Assembly (NCBI GenBank): GCA_021799495.1
Contig: JAJZAI010000001.1
Span: forward strand, 1 to 64,000
Origin: Deltaproteobacteria bacterium
Lineage (GTDB): Bacteria; Desulfobacterota; Binatia; Binatales; Binataceae
Length of the DNA stretch: 64,000 nt
Direction of reading: 5' to 3'
Part shown: positions 19,558 to 28,632 of the stretch, in pieces
Layout: the number at the start of each line of letters is the position of its first letter
Position numbering within the stretch: position 1 is the stretch's first letter
Notes under the pieces: model-generated
The model's database searches: none
The model's input: the letters and a program-made list of their open reading frames with translations, nothing else
What the model was told of the DNA's origin: nothing
Position numbers and translations under genes: made by a program

Positions 19558-20925
19558 CTACGCGTGCCGCCGCCCGGCTTCGTCGATTTCCAGATTGGCG
19601 ATCGCGGCGGTTTCCGGAGAAAGCTGCTCCAGCGTTTTGCCCCGCGTCTCGGGCACGAAAAACAGAACCAGCACGACGCCGATCAACGGTCCCGCCGCGA
19701 ACATCGACGCGGCCTTGCCCAATCCGCCCATCGGTCCCGCAAGCAGGCCCGCCGCCAACGGCGCAAGCGTCCATCCGAGCTGTCCGAAAACCTGCACCGT
19801 CAGGCTGTAACCGGTGGCGCGCGCCCCGGTGGGAAACAGCTCCGACGAGAGCGCCGAAATCGCCGTGCGCGCGGCCTGGTAGGCGAACATCGTCGCCATC
19901 ATCGCCGCCAGAATCGCGCGGTCGTTCGCGGCGCGAAACAGCGCGTACATCGCCGCCGACGACGCCAGGAAAAAAACTGTGGTCGTGGCGCGCCGTCCTA
20001 TCCGGTCGAGCAGGCTGCCGCAAATCAGCGTGCCGAACGTGCCCATCAGGTAAGCGAGCACAATCGCGCCCCCGATCGCGCTGGAACTCCAGTGATGGTC
20101 GCGCTTGGCGTACAGGCTGAAGAACGAAATCGTCGGGCCTCCGACCAGCCCGATCGAATTGCAGAGCGCCGCCACGATCAGCAGGCGCGTCCGGTACGGC
20201 CCGGCGTCGCAACTGAAACAGCGGCGCATCGGCGCAAACATCCCCGCCCGCGCCGCGGCCTCCGGGCCGTTGCGGGCCGCCTGAAATCGCGCGGTTTCGC
20301 GCAAACCCCTCCTCAGCCACGCGACGGCCATCAGCGGCGCAATCCCGATCAGGTACATCCCCCGCCAGCCCCATCGCGTTTCCGCAACCCAGCCATACAG
20401 CAGTCCCGCGGCGGCCACCCCGATAAAAGCGACCATGTGCAGGATCGAGATTGCGCGTCCGCGCGCCTCGTCGGGAAATTCTTCCGAAATTATCGTCACC
20501 GCCAGGCAGAACTCGGCCGCCAGAAATACCTGCGATCCGCTTTGAAACAGCGTGAACGTGACCATGCCGGACGAAATCGCCGTGAGCAGAGTGAAAAACG
20601 CATAAATCAAAACCGTCGTGGAAATGACGGGCTTGCGCCCATAGCGATCGGCCAGCGTGACGACGAAAAACGACATGATGCCGCCGACCCGCACGATCGT
20701 GGCGATCGCGCCGATCGCCGCGTTGCCCAGATGGAAGGTGCGGGCGATATCCGGCGTGCACAAATGGAAGATCGTGATGTCGTAACCTTCGAAGACCGTC
20801 GCCGACATGAGCATCGCCAGCAGCGACCACAGGTACCGGCGCGACGGCGCGGCCGGCGTCCGGAACGGGCTATCTTTCATTTCTCCGCTTAAGCTCGCAG
20901 CATCCATTTTGGAGTGGCGGCGCAC
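19558..20925 (-). CDS. MFS transporter
   Basis: 12-TM-like pattern; [51 protein letters not shown]. Confidence 0.92.
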   Translation of the reverse strand: MRRHSKMDAASLSGEMKDSPFRTPAAPSRRYLWSLLAMLMSATVFEGYDITIFHLCTPDIARTFHLGNAAIGAIATIVRVGGIMSFFVVTLADRYGRKPVISTTVLIYAFFTLLTAISSGMVTFTLFQSGSQVFLAAEFCLAVTIISEEFPDEARGRAISILHMVAFIGVAAAGLLYGWVAETRWGWRGMYLIGIAPLMAVAWLRRGLRETARFQAARNGPEAAARAGMFAPMRRCFSCDAGPYRTRLLIVAALCNSIGLVGGPTISFFSLYAKRDHHWSSSAIGGAIVLAYLMGTFGTLICGSLLDRIGRRATTTVFFLASSAAMYALFRAANDRAILAAMMATMFAYQAARTAISALSSELFPTGARATGYSLTVQVFGQLGWTLAPLAAGLLAGPMGGLGKAASMFAAGPLIGVVLVLFFVPETRGKTLEQLSPETAAIANLEIDEAGRRHA

Positions 20926-21236
20926 GGATCGCGGCGGCCGCGGATTTCAGCCCGCCTAACCTTTCAAATCGAAATCGGAGCCGCAAGCGCTCCCCATCCG
21001 GGCGCGCATCGCCGCTTGCGCGCCAACCACGCGCGCGACCCGGCCCGCCGCGCTCTCATGAAGATCAGCCTTTGATTCGCCGCGCGCAATCCGGAAGGTC
21101 GGTCCGCCGCCGCGCGAAAATGGCGCCCGATCGGCCCGCGCAAGCTGGCTGGAAAAGCGATCTGGACGGGATTATACTTATGTTCGGTATATCCTGAAAT
21201 TAGCGCGACTTCTGTTTTGAAAGGCCTCGGACAATC

Positions 21237-21632
21237 ATGATCAAACACTCGATGCTAACCCTGGCCGCCGCTGGCGCGGCGCTCTCTCTGGCATTTTGCG
21301 CGCCCCGGGCGCGCGCCGCGGACAAAACTGTGGTGGTGACGATGACTGACAAGCCGCCGATGTATCATCCCGACAACCTAAAGATTCCCGTAGGCACGAC
21401 CGTCGAATGGCAAAACACGGCGAAGACGCTGCACGACGTCACCACCGATGCGGATTCGGCGCAGAATCCGGCCGACGTGAAGCTGCCGCCGGGAGCGAAG
21501 TCCTTCGATTCCGGGTTCATGCAGCCCGGCGCTTCGTACAAGTACACCTTCACCGTGCCCGGCGAGTACACCTACGTCTGCATACCGCATGAAAAAGACC
21601 ACATGGTCGGCCACATCACGGTGACGAAGTAA
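21237..21632 (+). CDS. Secreted plastocyanin/azurin-family cupredoxin
   Basis: Signal peptide; IPVGTTVEWQNTAKTLHDVTTD; GEYTYVCIPHEKDHMVGHITV type-1 copper motif. Confidence 0.92.
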   Translation: MIKHSMLTLAAAGAALSLAFCAPRARAADKTVVVTMTDKPPMYHPDNLKIPVGTTVEWQNTAKTLHDVTTDADSAQNPADVKLPPGAKSFDSGFMQPGASYKYTFTVPGEYTYVCIPHEKDHMVGHITVTK

Positions 21633-21833
21633 TTCACTCCGGGCCGCTTTCCGCGCGGCCCGATGCGTCTTCTTTCCCGCAATTGGCGCGCCGATCGTAT
21701 TTTTCGATCGGCCGGCTTGCCATTCCGTCATGCCATTTTCGCCGCGGCGAGAGTCCTCCACGCGGCTTGCTTTGTTTGCCGAATCGCGTGAATGATCCGT
21801 TGTTTCCCTGCGGCTTCGCGGGATTGAGGGAGC

Positions 21834-24800
21834 GTGTTCAATATGATTCCCAGGCGCCTGTTGATCGCCAACCGCGGCGAAATCGCGATCCGCGTGATTC
21901 GCGCCGCCGCCGAGATGGAAATTCACACAATCGCCGTCTTTTCCGAAGATGACGCCCGTTCCCTGCACGTCCGCAAAGCCGACGAAGCGCGGCCGCTGCG
22001 CGGCGCCGGCGTCGCTCCCTATCTCGATATCGAACAGATTGTCGCGATCGCGAAGGACGCCGACGCCGACGCGATTCATCCCGGCTACGGCTTTCTCAGC
22101 GAGAACGCGAACTTCGCCCGCCGCGCCGCCGAGGCCGGAATCGTGTTTGTCGGCCCGCGTCCCGAAGTGCTCGATCTCTTCGGCGACAAGGTGCGCGCGC
22201 GTTCGCTCGCCGAACGCGCCGGCGTTCCCGTATTGCCCGGCACGGGCGGTCCCGCGAGCCTCGCCGGCGCGCGCGAGTTTCTCGCGTCGCTCGGCGCCGG
22301 CGCCGCGATCATGATCAAGGCGGTCGCGGGCGGCGGCGGCCGCGGGATGCGCGCGGTGTACCGCCCGGAGGATCTCGAGGAGGCGTACGCGCGTTGCCAG
22401 TCCGAGGCGCGCGCCGCTTTCGGCAATCCCGAAGTTTACGCCGAGCGCCTGATCCCGCGCGCCCGCCATATCGAAGTGCAGGTGCTCGGCGACGGTAGCG
22501 GCAGCGTGAGCCATCTCTGGGAGCGCGAATGCACGATTCAGCGGCGCAATCAGAAAATCGTTGAAATCGCGCCCAGCCCCGGTCTTCATCCCGGCCTGCG
22601 CGATCGCCTCGCCGCGGCGGCGATCCGGCTGGCCGAAGAGGTCGGCTACGACAACCTCGGCACCTTCGAGTTTCTCATCGACGCCGACGACGGCCGCGCC
22701 GACGCGTCCTTTTTCTTCATCGAGGCGAATCCGCGCCTGCAGGTCGAACATACCGTGACCGAAGAGGTCACCGGCGTCGATCTGGTCAAGACGCAACTCG
22801 AACTCGCCGGCGGCCGCACCCTCGCCGATCTGGGCTTGCTGCAGGCGGACATCGCCAAACCGCGCGGCTTTGCGATCCAGCTCCGCATCAACATGGAATC
22901 GATGCAGCCGGACGGATCGGCGAAGCCCGCCGGGGGAACGATCGCCGCGTTCGAGCCGCCGTCCGGCCCCGGCTTGCGCGTCGATTCGTTCGCCTACGCC
23001 GGCTATGCGACCAGTCCGCGCTTCGATTCGCTGCTCGCCAAGCTGATCGCGCATTCGCCCGCGCCGCATTTCGCCGAGGCCGTGCGCAAGGCGCGCCGCG
23101 CGCTCGCCGAGTTCCGCATCGAGGGCGTCGCTGTCAATCTGGGCTTTCTGCGCGCGCTGGTCGAACATCCGGAATTCGCGGCGAACCATTTGTATACGCG
23201 CTTTATCGAGGACCACATCGCCGAACTTGTCGCCGCCGCCAGCGCGAGCCATCGCCCGCTTTATTTTGAATCTCCCGCCGCGCCGGGCCCCGCGCAGTCG
23301 CGCCCGCCGATCCGCGCCGGCGCGAAAATCGATTCCAGCGATCCGCTCGCCGTGCTCCATCACGGCAAGTCCGGCGATCCTGCGTCCGCCGTCGCCGCCG
23401 CCGAGCCAGCGCCGCCGATGCTCGCCAACGGCCACGATCTCGAAGCGCCGGACGGCACGATCGCCGTCGCCGCGCCGATTCAGGGCACGATCGTTTCGAT
23501 CGACGCCGCCGAGGGCGACGCGATCCATCGCGGCGGCCAGTTGCTCGTGATGGAAGCGATGAAGATGGAGCACGTGATCAAGGCGCCGGCGAGCGGCATC
23601 GTGCGCCGCCTGGCCGTCGCCGCCGGCGACGCCGTGTTCGAAGGCGCCGCGCTCGCTTTCATCGAGCCGTCGGAAGTCGGCGCGCTCGCAGCGGCCGAGC
23701 AGGAGGTCGTCGATCTCGATTATATCCGGCCCGACCTTGCGGAAGTTTACGAGCGCCACGAAATCGGCCTCGACGCCAACCGGCCCGACGCGGTCGCGCG
23801 CCGCCGCAAGACCGGCCAGCGCACCGCGCGCGAAAATATCAACGACCTGTGCGATCCGGGCAGTTTCGTCGAATACGGCCCGCTCGTGATCGCCGCGCAG
23901 CGCCGCCGCCGTTCGATCGACGATTTGATCCAGCGCACTCCCGCCGACGGCATGGTCGTCGGCATCGGCCGCGTCAACGGCGACCTTTTCGGCGGCCGCG
24001 CCGCGCAATGCATCGCGATGTCCTACGACTACACCGTGCTGGCCGGCACGCAGGGCACACAAAACCATCGCAAGAAAGATCGGATGTTCGAGCTGGCGGC
24101 GAAGATGCGCCTGCCGATCGTCATCTTCGCCGAAGGCGGCGGCGGCCGGCCCGGCGACACCGATGGCGTCAGCCCCACCGGCCTCGATTGTCCCGCGTTT
24201 CATCTGTTCGGACGCCTGAGCGGCCTGGTGCCGCTGGTCGGCATCACGTCGGGCCGATGCTTCGCGGGCAACGCCGCACTGCTCGGATGCTGCGACCTGG
24301 TCATCGCGACGCGCGGATCGAATATCGGGATGGGCGGGCCGGCGATGATCGAGGGCGGCGGCCTCGGCATTTTCAGGCCCGAAGAGGTCGGCCCGATGGA
24401 GGTGCAGGCGCCGAACGGCGTCGTCGATATCGCCGTCGCCGACGAAGCCGAGGCGGTCGCGGTCGCGCGCCGCTACCTGTCTTATTTCCAGGGTCCGCTC
24501 GAACGATGGGAAGCCGCCGACCAGCGCCTGCTGCGCGGCCTGATCCCGGAAAACCGGCTGCGCATCTACGAAGTCCGCTCGGTGGTCGAAACCCTCGCCG
24601 ACGCCGGCTCGGTGCTCGAAATCCGGCGCAGCTTCGGCCTCGGGATGATCACGGCGCTGGCGCGCATCGAAGGCCGCCCGGTCGGCATCGTCGCCAACAA
24701 CCCCGCCCATCTGGCGGGCGCGATCGATTCCGCCGCGGCGGACAAGGCCTCGCGCTTCATGCAACTTTGCGACGCGCATGACATCCCGCTGATCTTCCTG

Positions 24801-25280
24801 TGCGACACGCCCGGCATCATGGTCGGCCCCGAGGTCGAAAAGACCGCGCTGGTGCGCCACGCCTCGCGGATGTTCGTCACGGGCGCCAACCTGACCGTGC
24901 CAAACTGCACGATAATCCTGCGCAAAGGCTACGGTCTGGGCGCGCAGGCGATGGCCGCGGGCAGCTTCAAGGCGCCGGCGTTCACGGTCGCATGGCCGAC
25001 CGGAGAATTCGGCGGGATGGGCCTCGAAGGCGCGGTGAAGCTCGGCTATCGCAACGAGCTCGCGGCGGAAACCGATCCGGACAAGCGCAAGAAGTTATTT
25101 GATGAGATGGTCGCGCGGATGTATCAGCACGGCAAGGCCGTCAATATCTCATCCGCGTTCGAAATCGACGACGTGATCGATCCGGCCGATTCGCGCAAAT
25201 GGATCATGGCGATGCTCAAGTCGGCGCCGGCCCCGCTGCCGCGCGAGGGCAAAAAACGCCCCAACATCGACACCTGGTAG
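21834..25280 (+). CDS. Single-chain biotin-dependent acyl-CoA carboxylase (BC-BCCP-CT fusion)
   Basis: BC: RRLLIANRGEIAIRVIRAAAEM, EANPRLQVEHTVTEEVTGVDLV; BCCP: VMEAMKMEHVIKAPASGIV; CT: NDLCDPGSFVEYGPL, QCIAMSYDYTVLAGTQGTQNHRKKDRM. Confidence 0.95.
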   Translation: MFNMIPRRLLIANRGEIAIRVIRAAAEMEIHTIAVFSEDDARSLHVRKADEARPLRGAGVAPYLDIEQIVAIAKDADADAIHPGYGFLSENANFARRAAEAGIVFVGPRPEVLDLFGDKVRARSLAERAGVPVLPGTGGPASLAGAREFLASLGAGAAIMIKAVAGGGGRGMRAVYRPEDLEEAYARCQSEARAAFGNPEVYAERLIPRARHIEVQVLGDGSGSVSHLWERECTIQRRNQKIVEIAPSPGLHPGLRDRLAAAAIRLAEEVGYDNLGTFEFLIDADDGRADASFFFIEANPRLQVEHTVTEEVTGVDLVKTQLELAGGRTLADLGLLQADIAKPRGFAIQLRINMESMQPDGSAKPAGGTIAAFEPPSGPGLRVDSFAYAGYATSPRFDSLLAKLIAHSPAPHFAEAVRKARRALAEFRIEGVAVNLGFLRALVEHPEFAANHLYTRFIEDHIAELVAAASASHRPLYFESPAAPGPAQSRPPIRAGAKIDSSDPLAVLHHGKSGDPASAVAAAEPAPPMLANGHDLEAPDGTIAVAAPIQGTIVSIDAAEGDAIHRGGQLLVMEAMKMEHVIKAPASGIVRRLAVAAGDAVFEGAALAFIEPSEVGALAAAEQEVVDLDYIRPDLAEVYERHEIGLDANRPDAVARRRKTGQRTARENINDLCDPGSFVEYGPLVIAAQRRRRSIDDLIQRTPADGMVVGIGRVNGDLFGGRAAQCIAMSYDYTVLAGTQGTQNHRKKDRMFELAAKMRLPIVIFAEGGGGRPGDTDGVSPTGLDCPAFHLFGRLSGLVPLVGITSGRCFAGNAALLGCCDLVIATRGSNIGMGGPAMIEGGGLGIFRPEEVGPMEVQAPNGVVDIAVADEAEAVAVARRYLSYFQGPLERWEAADQRLLRGLIPENRLRIYEVRSVVETLADAGSVLEIRRSFGLGMITALARIEGRPVGIVANNPAHLAGAIDSAAADKASRFMQLCDAHDIPLIFLCDTPGIMVGPEVEKTALVRHASRMFVTGANLTVPNCTIILRKGYGLGAQAMAAGSFKAPAFTVAWPTGEFGGMGLEGAVKLGYRNELAAETDPDKRKKLFDEMVARMYQHGKAVNISSAFEIDDVIDPADSRKWIMAMLKSAPAPLPREGKKRPNIDTW

Positions 25281-25323
25281 GACTTGAATGCGAACCGGCC
25301 GTGGTTCGCCAGATTTTAGAGAG

Positions 25324-25842
25324 TTACTTCGCCTGTTCGGGGGCGACTTCGATCTCGCCAGTGACGAACAGGAACATCGTCCACAGGCTGCGCGACCACG
25401 GCATGATCGCGATTCCGCCGAACGCCGCGATCGCCCCCGTGATCGCGAGCTGAGCCGCCACCGAATAGCTGAAATAGACCAGCACCGCCCACGTGTAGAG
25501 CGACGCCGCCAGCGCGAAGATGAAATCGATCAGCATCGGCCCGGTCCATTCGCCCTCGTTCTTCCAGAACACCGCGCCGCATCCCGAACAATTCTGATTC
25601 ATGTGGAAATAGCCGTGCAGAACGTCGCCGCGGCCGCAAATCGGACACTTGCGGCGCATCGCGCGCCAGAACAACACGCCCGCGGCCGGCCGCGCGACCG
25701 GCTGCGCCTTCGGCTGTTCATGCCGATTGCCGTAGTCCTGCGCCGCCATCCCGATCATCAGATAAACCGAAATCAGCGTCAGCAGTCCCACCACCGTGAT
25801 GGTCAGAAAAATCGTTATGCCAAGCGTTTGGTCCGTCGTCAT
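25324..25842 (-). CDS. DUF983-family membrane protein with CXXC zinc motifs
   Basis: CPICGRGDVLHGYFHMNQNCSGCGAVFWKNEGEWTGPMLIDFIFALAASLY. Confidence 0.85.
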   Translation of the reverse strand: MTTDQTLGITIFLTITVVGLLTLISVYLMIGMAAQDYGNRHEQPKAQPVARPAAGVLFWRAMRRKCPICGRGDVLHGYFHMNQNCSGCGAVFWKNEGEWTGPMLIDFIFALAASLYTWAVLVYFSYSVAAQLAITGAIAAFGGIAIMPWSRSLWTMFLFVTGEIEVAPEQAK

Positions 25843-25865
25843 GATATTTGTAAAATTAATATCAT
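25841..25865. promoter_or_regulatory. Perfect inverted repeat over the DUF983 gene start (candidate operator)
   Basis: ATGATATT-tgtaaaatt-AATATCAT in an AT-rich patch. Confidence 0.45.
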
Positions 25866-25913
25866 AAATTCTTGAATTAAGCTACTACTAATACGCCGTT
25901 CGGCCTTTTGCGC

Positions 25914-26645
25914 TCACGCCAGATGGCGCCCGCCGTCAACCCGGATGCATTCGCCCGTAATGAATTCGGTTTCGATCAAAAACAGCGCCGTCCTCGCGAT
26001 CTCTTCCGCCCCGCCCCAGCGCCTGAGCGGCGTCGCGCCCAGCACCTCGGCGTTTTCTTGGGCGGTCAGATCGGGCGGCGACAGAATCGGCCCCGGCGCG
26101 ATCGCGTTGACCAGAATTTCCGGCGCGAACTCCAGCGCCATGCTTTCAGTCAGTCCAATCACGGCGGCTTTGGAGCTGTAGTAGGGAATATAGCCCTTGT
26201 AGAGCGGCCGGCCGCTGGCGGGCAGCCAGTCGGCGACGTTGATAATCCTGCCCGCGCCGGCGGCTTTCATATGCGGCGCGGCGTGGCGCGCGAAAAGAAA
26301 GATGCTGCGCGCGTTGGCGTCGAACGCCGCGGTCCAATCCGGAGCGCCCGGATTCGGCGTCTGCATGTACGTCGAGGCCATGTTGATCAGGATGTCGAGC
26401 CGGCCGAGCCGCTCGGCGATTTGCGCGACCGCCGCGCGCACCTGTTCCTCGTCGGTCGCGTCCGCCCGCACCGCAGCCGCGGCGACGCCGGAGGCGCGCG
26501 CCGATGCGGCCGTCGCCTCGGCTTCCGCGCGTGACGCGCGCCAGGTGACGCCGATCGCGCATCCGCGCGCGGCCAGCGCCTGCGCGACCACGCGACCAAT
26601 CCGCGCGCCGCCCGTGATCAACGCCGCCTTGCCTTTTGGGTCCAA
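25914..26645 (-). CDS. SDR-family oxidoreductase (pteridine reductase-like)
   Basis: GKAALITGGARIGRVVAQALAARG; YYSSKAAVIGLTESMALEFAP; ECIRVDGGRHLA. Confidence 0.9.
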   Translation of the reverse strand: MDPKGKAALITGGARIGRVVAQALAARGCAIGVTWRASRAEAEATAASARASGVAAAAVRADATDEEQVRAAVAQIAERLGRLDILINMASTYMQTPNPGAPDWTAAFDANARSIFLFARHAAPHMKAAGAGRIINVADWLPASGRPLYKGYIPYYSSKAAVIGLTESMALEFAPEILVNAIAPGPILSPPDLTAQENAEVLGATPLRRWGGAEEIARTALFLIETEFITGECIRVDGGRHLA

Positions 26646-26688
26646 CTGTTTTCGCGCCTCTCGTTCGTGATTATGCTCGCGTTAGCCG

Positions 26689-27384
26689 ATGCGATCGACG
26701 CACGCCCATTCTTTCATTTCGCCCACCGCGCCGCGGCCTGAAAATTCCGGGGGCGCGCAGGCGAATCCGGAATCTCGGAGCGCGTCCGGAGCGAAATTGC
26801 CGCGCTCGTTCTACGCGCGTCCGGTCCTGACCGTCGCCCGCGATTGTATCGGCAAAATTCTCGTCCATCGCACCGCCGAAGGCGAAACCGCCGGACGCAT
26901 CGTGGAGGCCGAAGCTTATCGCGGACCGCTCGATCGCGCCGCGCACAGCTCACGCGGCCTGACCCGGCGCACGGCGGCGATGTTCGGTCCTCCGGGACAC
27001 GCCTACGTCTATTTTCTCTACGGCGTCTGCTGGGCGTTCAATATCGTCGCCGCCAGCGAAGGCGAACCGCACGCGGTGCTGATTCGCGCGCTCGAACCGG
27101 TTCGCGGCGCCGATCTCATGGCGGTGCGGCGGCGGAAAACCGCGCACGATCGCGAACTCACGAACGGTCCCGGCAAGCTAACACAGGCAATGGCGATTAC
27201 CGGCGCCGACTACGGCCGCGACCTTTGCGGCGATTCGCTCTATCTCGAAACGGCGGCGATTCCATGCGGACGGATCGGCCGCTCCGCGCGAATCAATGTC
27301 GCTTACGCCGGCCGATGGGCCGGACGGCCGTGGCGATTTTACGAGCGCGGCAATCGCTACGTATCCGTCGCGCCGCGCGCCTGA
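26689..27384 (+). CDS. 3-methyladenine DNA glycosylase (AAG/MPG family)
   Basis: LPRSFYARPVLTVARDCIGKILVHR; GRIVEAEAYRGPLDRAAHSSRGLTRRTAAMFGPPGHAYVYFLYGVCWAFNIV. Confidence 0.95.
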   Translation: MRSTHAHSFISPTAPRPENSGGAQANPESRSASGAKLPRSFYARPVLTVARDCIGKILVHRTAEGETAGRIVEAEAYRGPLDRAAHSSRGLTRRTAAMFGPPGHAYVYFLYGVCWAFNIVAASEGEPHAVLIRALEPVRGADLMAVRRRKTAHDRELTNGPGKLTQAMAITGADYGRDLCGDSLYLETAAIPCGRIGRSARINVAYAGRWAGRPWRFYERGNRYVSVAPRA

Positions 27385-27416
27385 ACGGAACGAACCGTCT
27401 GGGCACGCCCGTCCGT

Positions 27417-27455
27417 GCAGTGCCCTAATTTGGGCATTAACATACTTGACGAACC
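27417..27455 (+). repeat. Left terminal inverted repeat
   Basis: gcagtgccctaatttgggcattaacatacttgacgaacc. Confidence 0.88.
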
Positions 27456-27474
27456 ATGCTTCATTTACTAGATT
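27446..27474 (+). promoter_or_regulatory. Putative transposase promoter embedded in the left TIR
   Basis: TTGACG (27446-27451), 17-nt spacer, TAGATT (27469-27474). Confidence 0.5.
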
Positions 27475-27484
27475 TGAAGCATGG
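27454..27484. promoter_or_regulatory. Inverted repeat spanning the transposase start codon
   Basis: CCATGCTTCA (27454-27463) / TGAAGCATGG (27475-27484), 11-nt loop; includes the ATG at 27481. Confidence 0.65.
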
Positions 27485-28452
27485 ACACGCGATACCCCCG
27501 TTCGCTGACGGATGCGATTGTCTACTTCAGCGACTACGAACACTGCCGCCGGTTCATGGTCGAGATGCGTTGGCCGGACGGAATAATCCGTTGCCCAACT
27601 TGCAACTCCGAGAAGGTCACATATCTGGCCAATCAGCGTCGCTGGAAATGCTATTCCAAGCATCTCCGACCGCAGTTTACTTTGAAGATTGGAACGATCT
27701 TCGAGGATTCGCCGATTGGATTGGAGAAGTGGCTTCCCGCCATGTGGCTGCTCGCGAACTGCAAGATCGGAATCAGTAGCTATGAACTGGCGGATGCTCT
27801 TGAAGTTACGCAGAAAACTGCTTGGTTCATGCTGCAAAGGCTCCGGCTCGCAATGCAGGATGATACGCCAGACAAAATGAGCGGCGAGATTGAGGCTGAT
27901 GAAACCTTCATTGGCGGCCTCGCTCGCTTCATGCACAAAGCCAAGAAAGCCAAGATTACCGGCACTGACGGGATGGGAAAGGTCGCTGTGATGGGGCTCC
28001 TTGAGCGTCACGCTGGCGACGAGATGAGCCGCGTTCGGGCGACGGTTCTCCGTAACGTCAGGCGCGCATCGCTCCATGCCAACATTCGAGAGAACGTCGA
28101 GTCCGGTTCCGAGATGTTCACCGACGCGCTGCTGAGCTATGCAGGTCTCGATCCAGAGTACGCACATAACGTGATCGACCACGCGGAGAAATACGCAGAA
28201 GGTCGCGTCCACGTGAACGGAATTGAGAATTTCTGGTCGCTCTTGAAGCGCCGCCTCAAAGGAACCTATATCGCCATCGAGCCCTATCATCTGTTCCGTT
28301 ATATCGATGAGCGGGTCTACCGCTTCAACAATCGCAAAGTATCCAGCGCTCTACGTTTCATCGGCGTTGCCAAATCCGTTACTGGTCGTCGCCTCACCTA
28401 TAAAGACCTAATCGATCAAGGCCCGCATTCGCCTCAGCCCTTACCGGCCTAG
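27481..28452 (+). CDS. IS1595-family transposase
   Basis: N-terminal zinc-ribbon-like CPTCNSEKVTYLANQRRWKCYSK; SGEIEADETFIGG; VNGIENFWSLLKRRLKGTYIAIEPYHLFRYIDERVYRFNNR. Confidence 0.94.
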   Translation: MDTRYPRSLTDAIVYFSDYEHCRRFMVEMRWPDGIIRCPTCNSEKVTYLANQRRWKCYSKHLRPQFTLKIGTIFEDSPIGLEKWLPAMWLLANCKIGISSYELADALEVTQKTAWFMLQRLRLAMQDDTPDKMSGEIEADETFIGGLARFMHKAKKAKITGTDGMGKVAVMGLLERHAGDEMSRVRATVLRNVRRASLHANIRENVESGSEMFTDALLSYAGLDPEYAHNVIDHAEKYAEGRVHVNGIENFWSLLKRRLKGTYIAIEPYHLFRYIDERVYRFNNRKVSSALRFIGVAKSVTGRRLTYKDLIDQGPHSPQPLPA

Positions 28453-28491
28453 ACAGTGGAGAGGTCCGCATCGGCGTGGTAGGCTGATACC

Positions 28492-28632
28492 ATGAAACCA
28501 ACAAACAAGTTAGCCAAACTGCGGTTTGAGCCTCAGCAAGCATTGGACAACTTACGAGCGTTGACGCATAAAGTCCTGACTCATACCAAGGAAGTGGCAA
28601 CTTCCAAAAAGAGCACCAAGCGTCGTGCCTAA
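28492..28632 (+). CDS. 46-aa basic hypothetical protein inside the transposon
   Basis: MKPTNKLAKLRFEPQQALDNLRALTHKVLTHTKEVATSKKSTKRRA; below the ORF-track cutoff; stop overlaps the stop of the convergent DUF262 gene. Confidence 0.5.
   Translation: MKPTNKLAKLRFEPQQALDNLRALTHKVLTHTKEVATSKKSTKRRA

Noticed and set aside
21378-24860. 1160-aa minus-strand ORF opposite the carboxylase
   Set aside because: Low-complexity Arg/Asp/Ala-rich antisense translation typical of high-GC DNA; sense frame has unmistakable carboxylase motifs.
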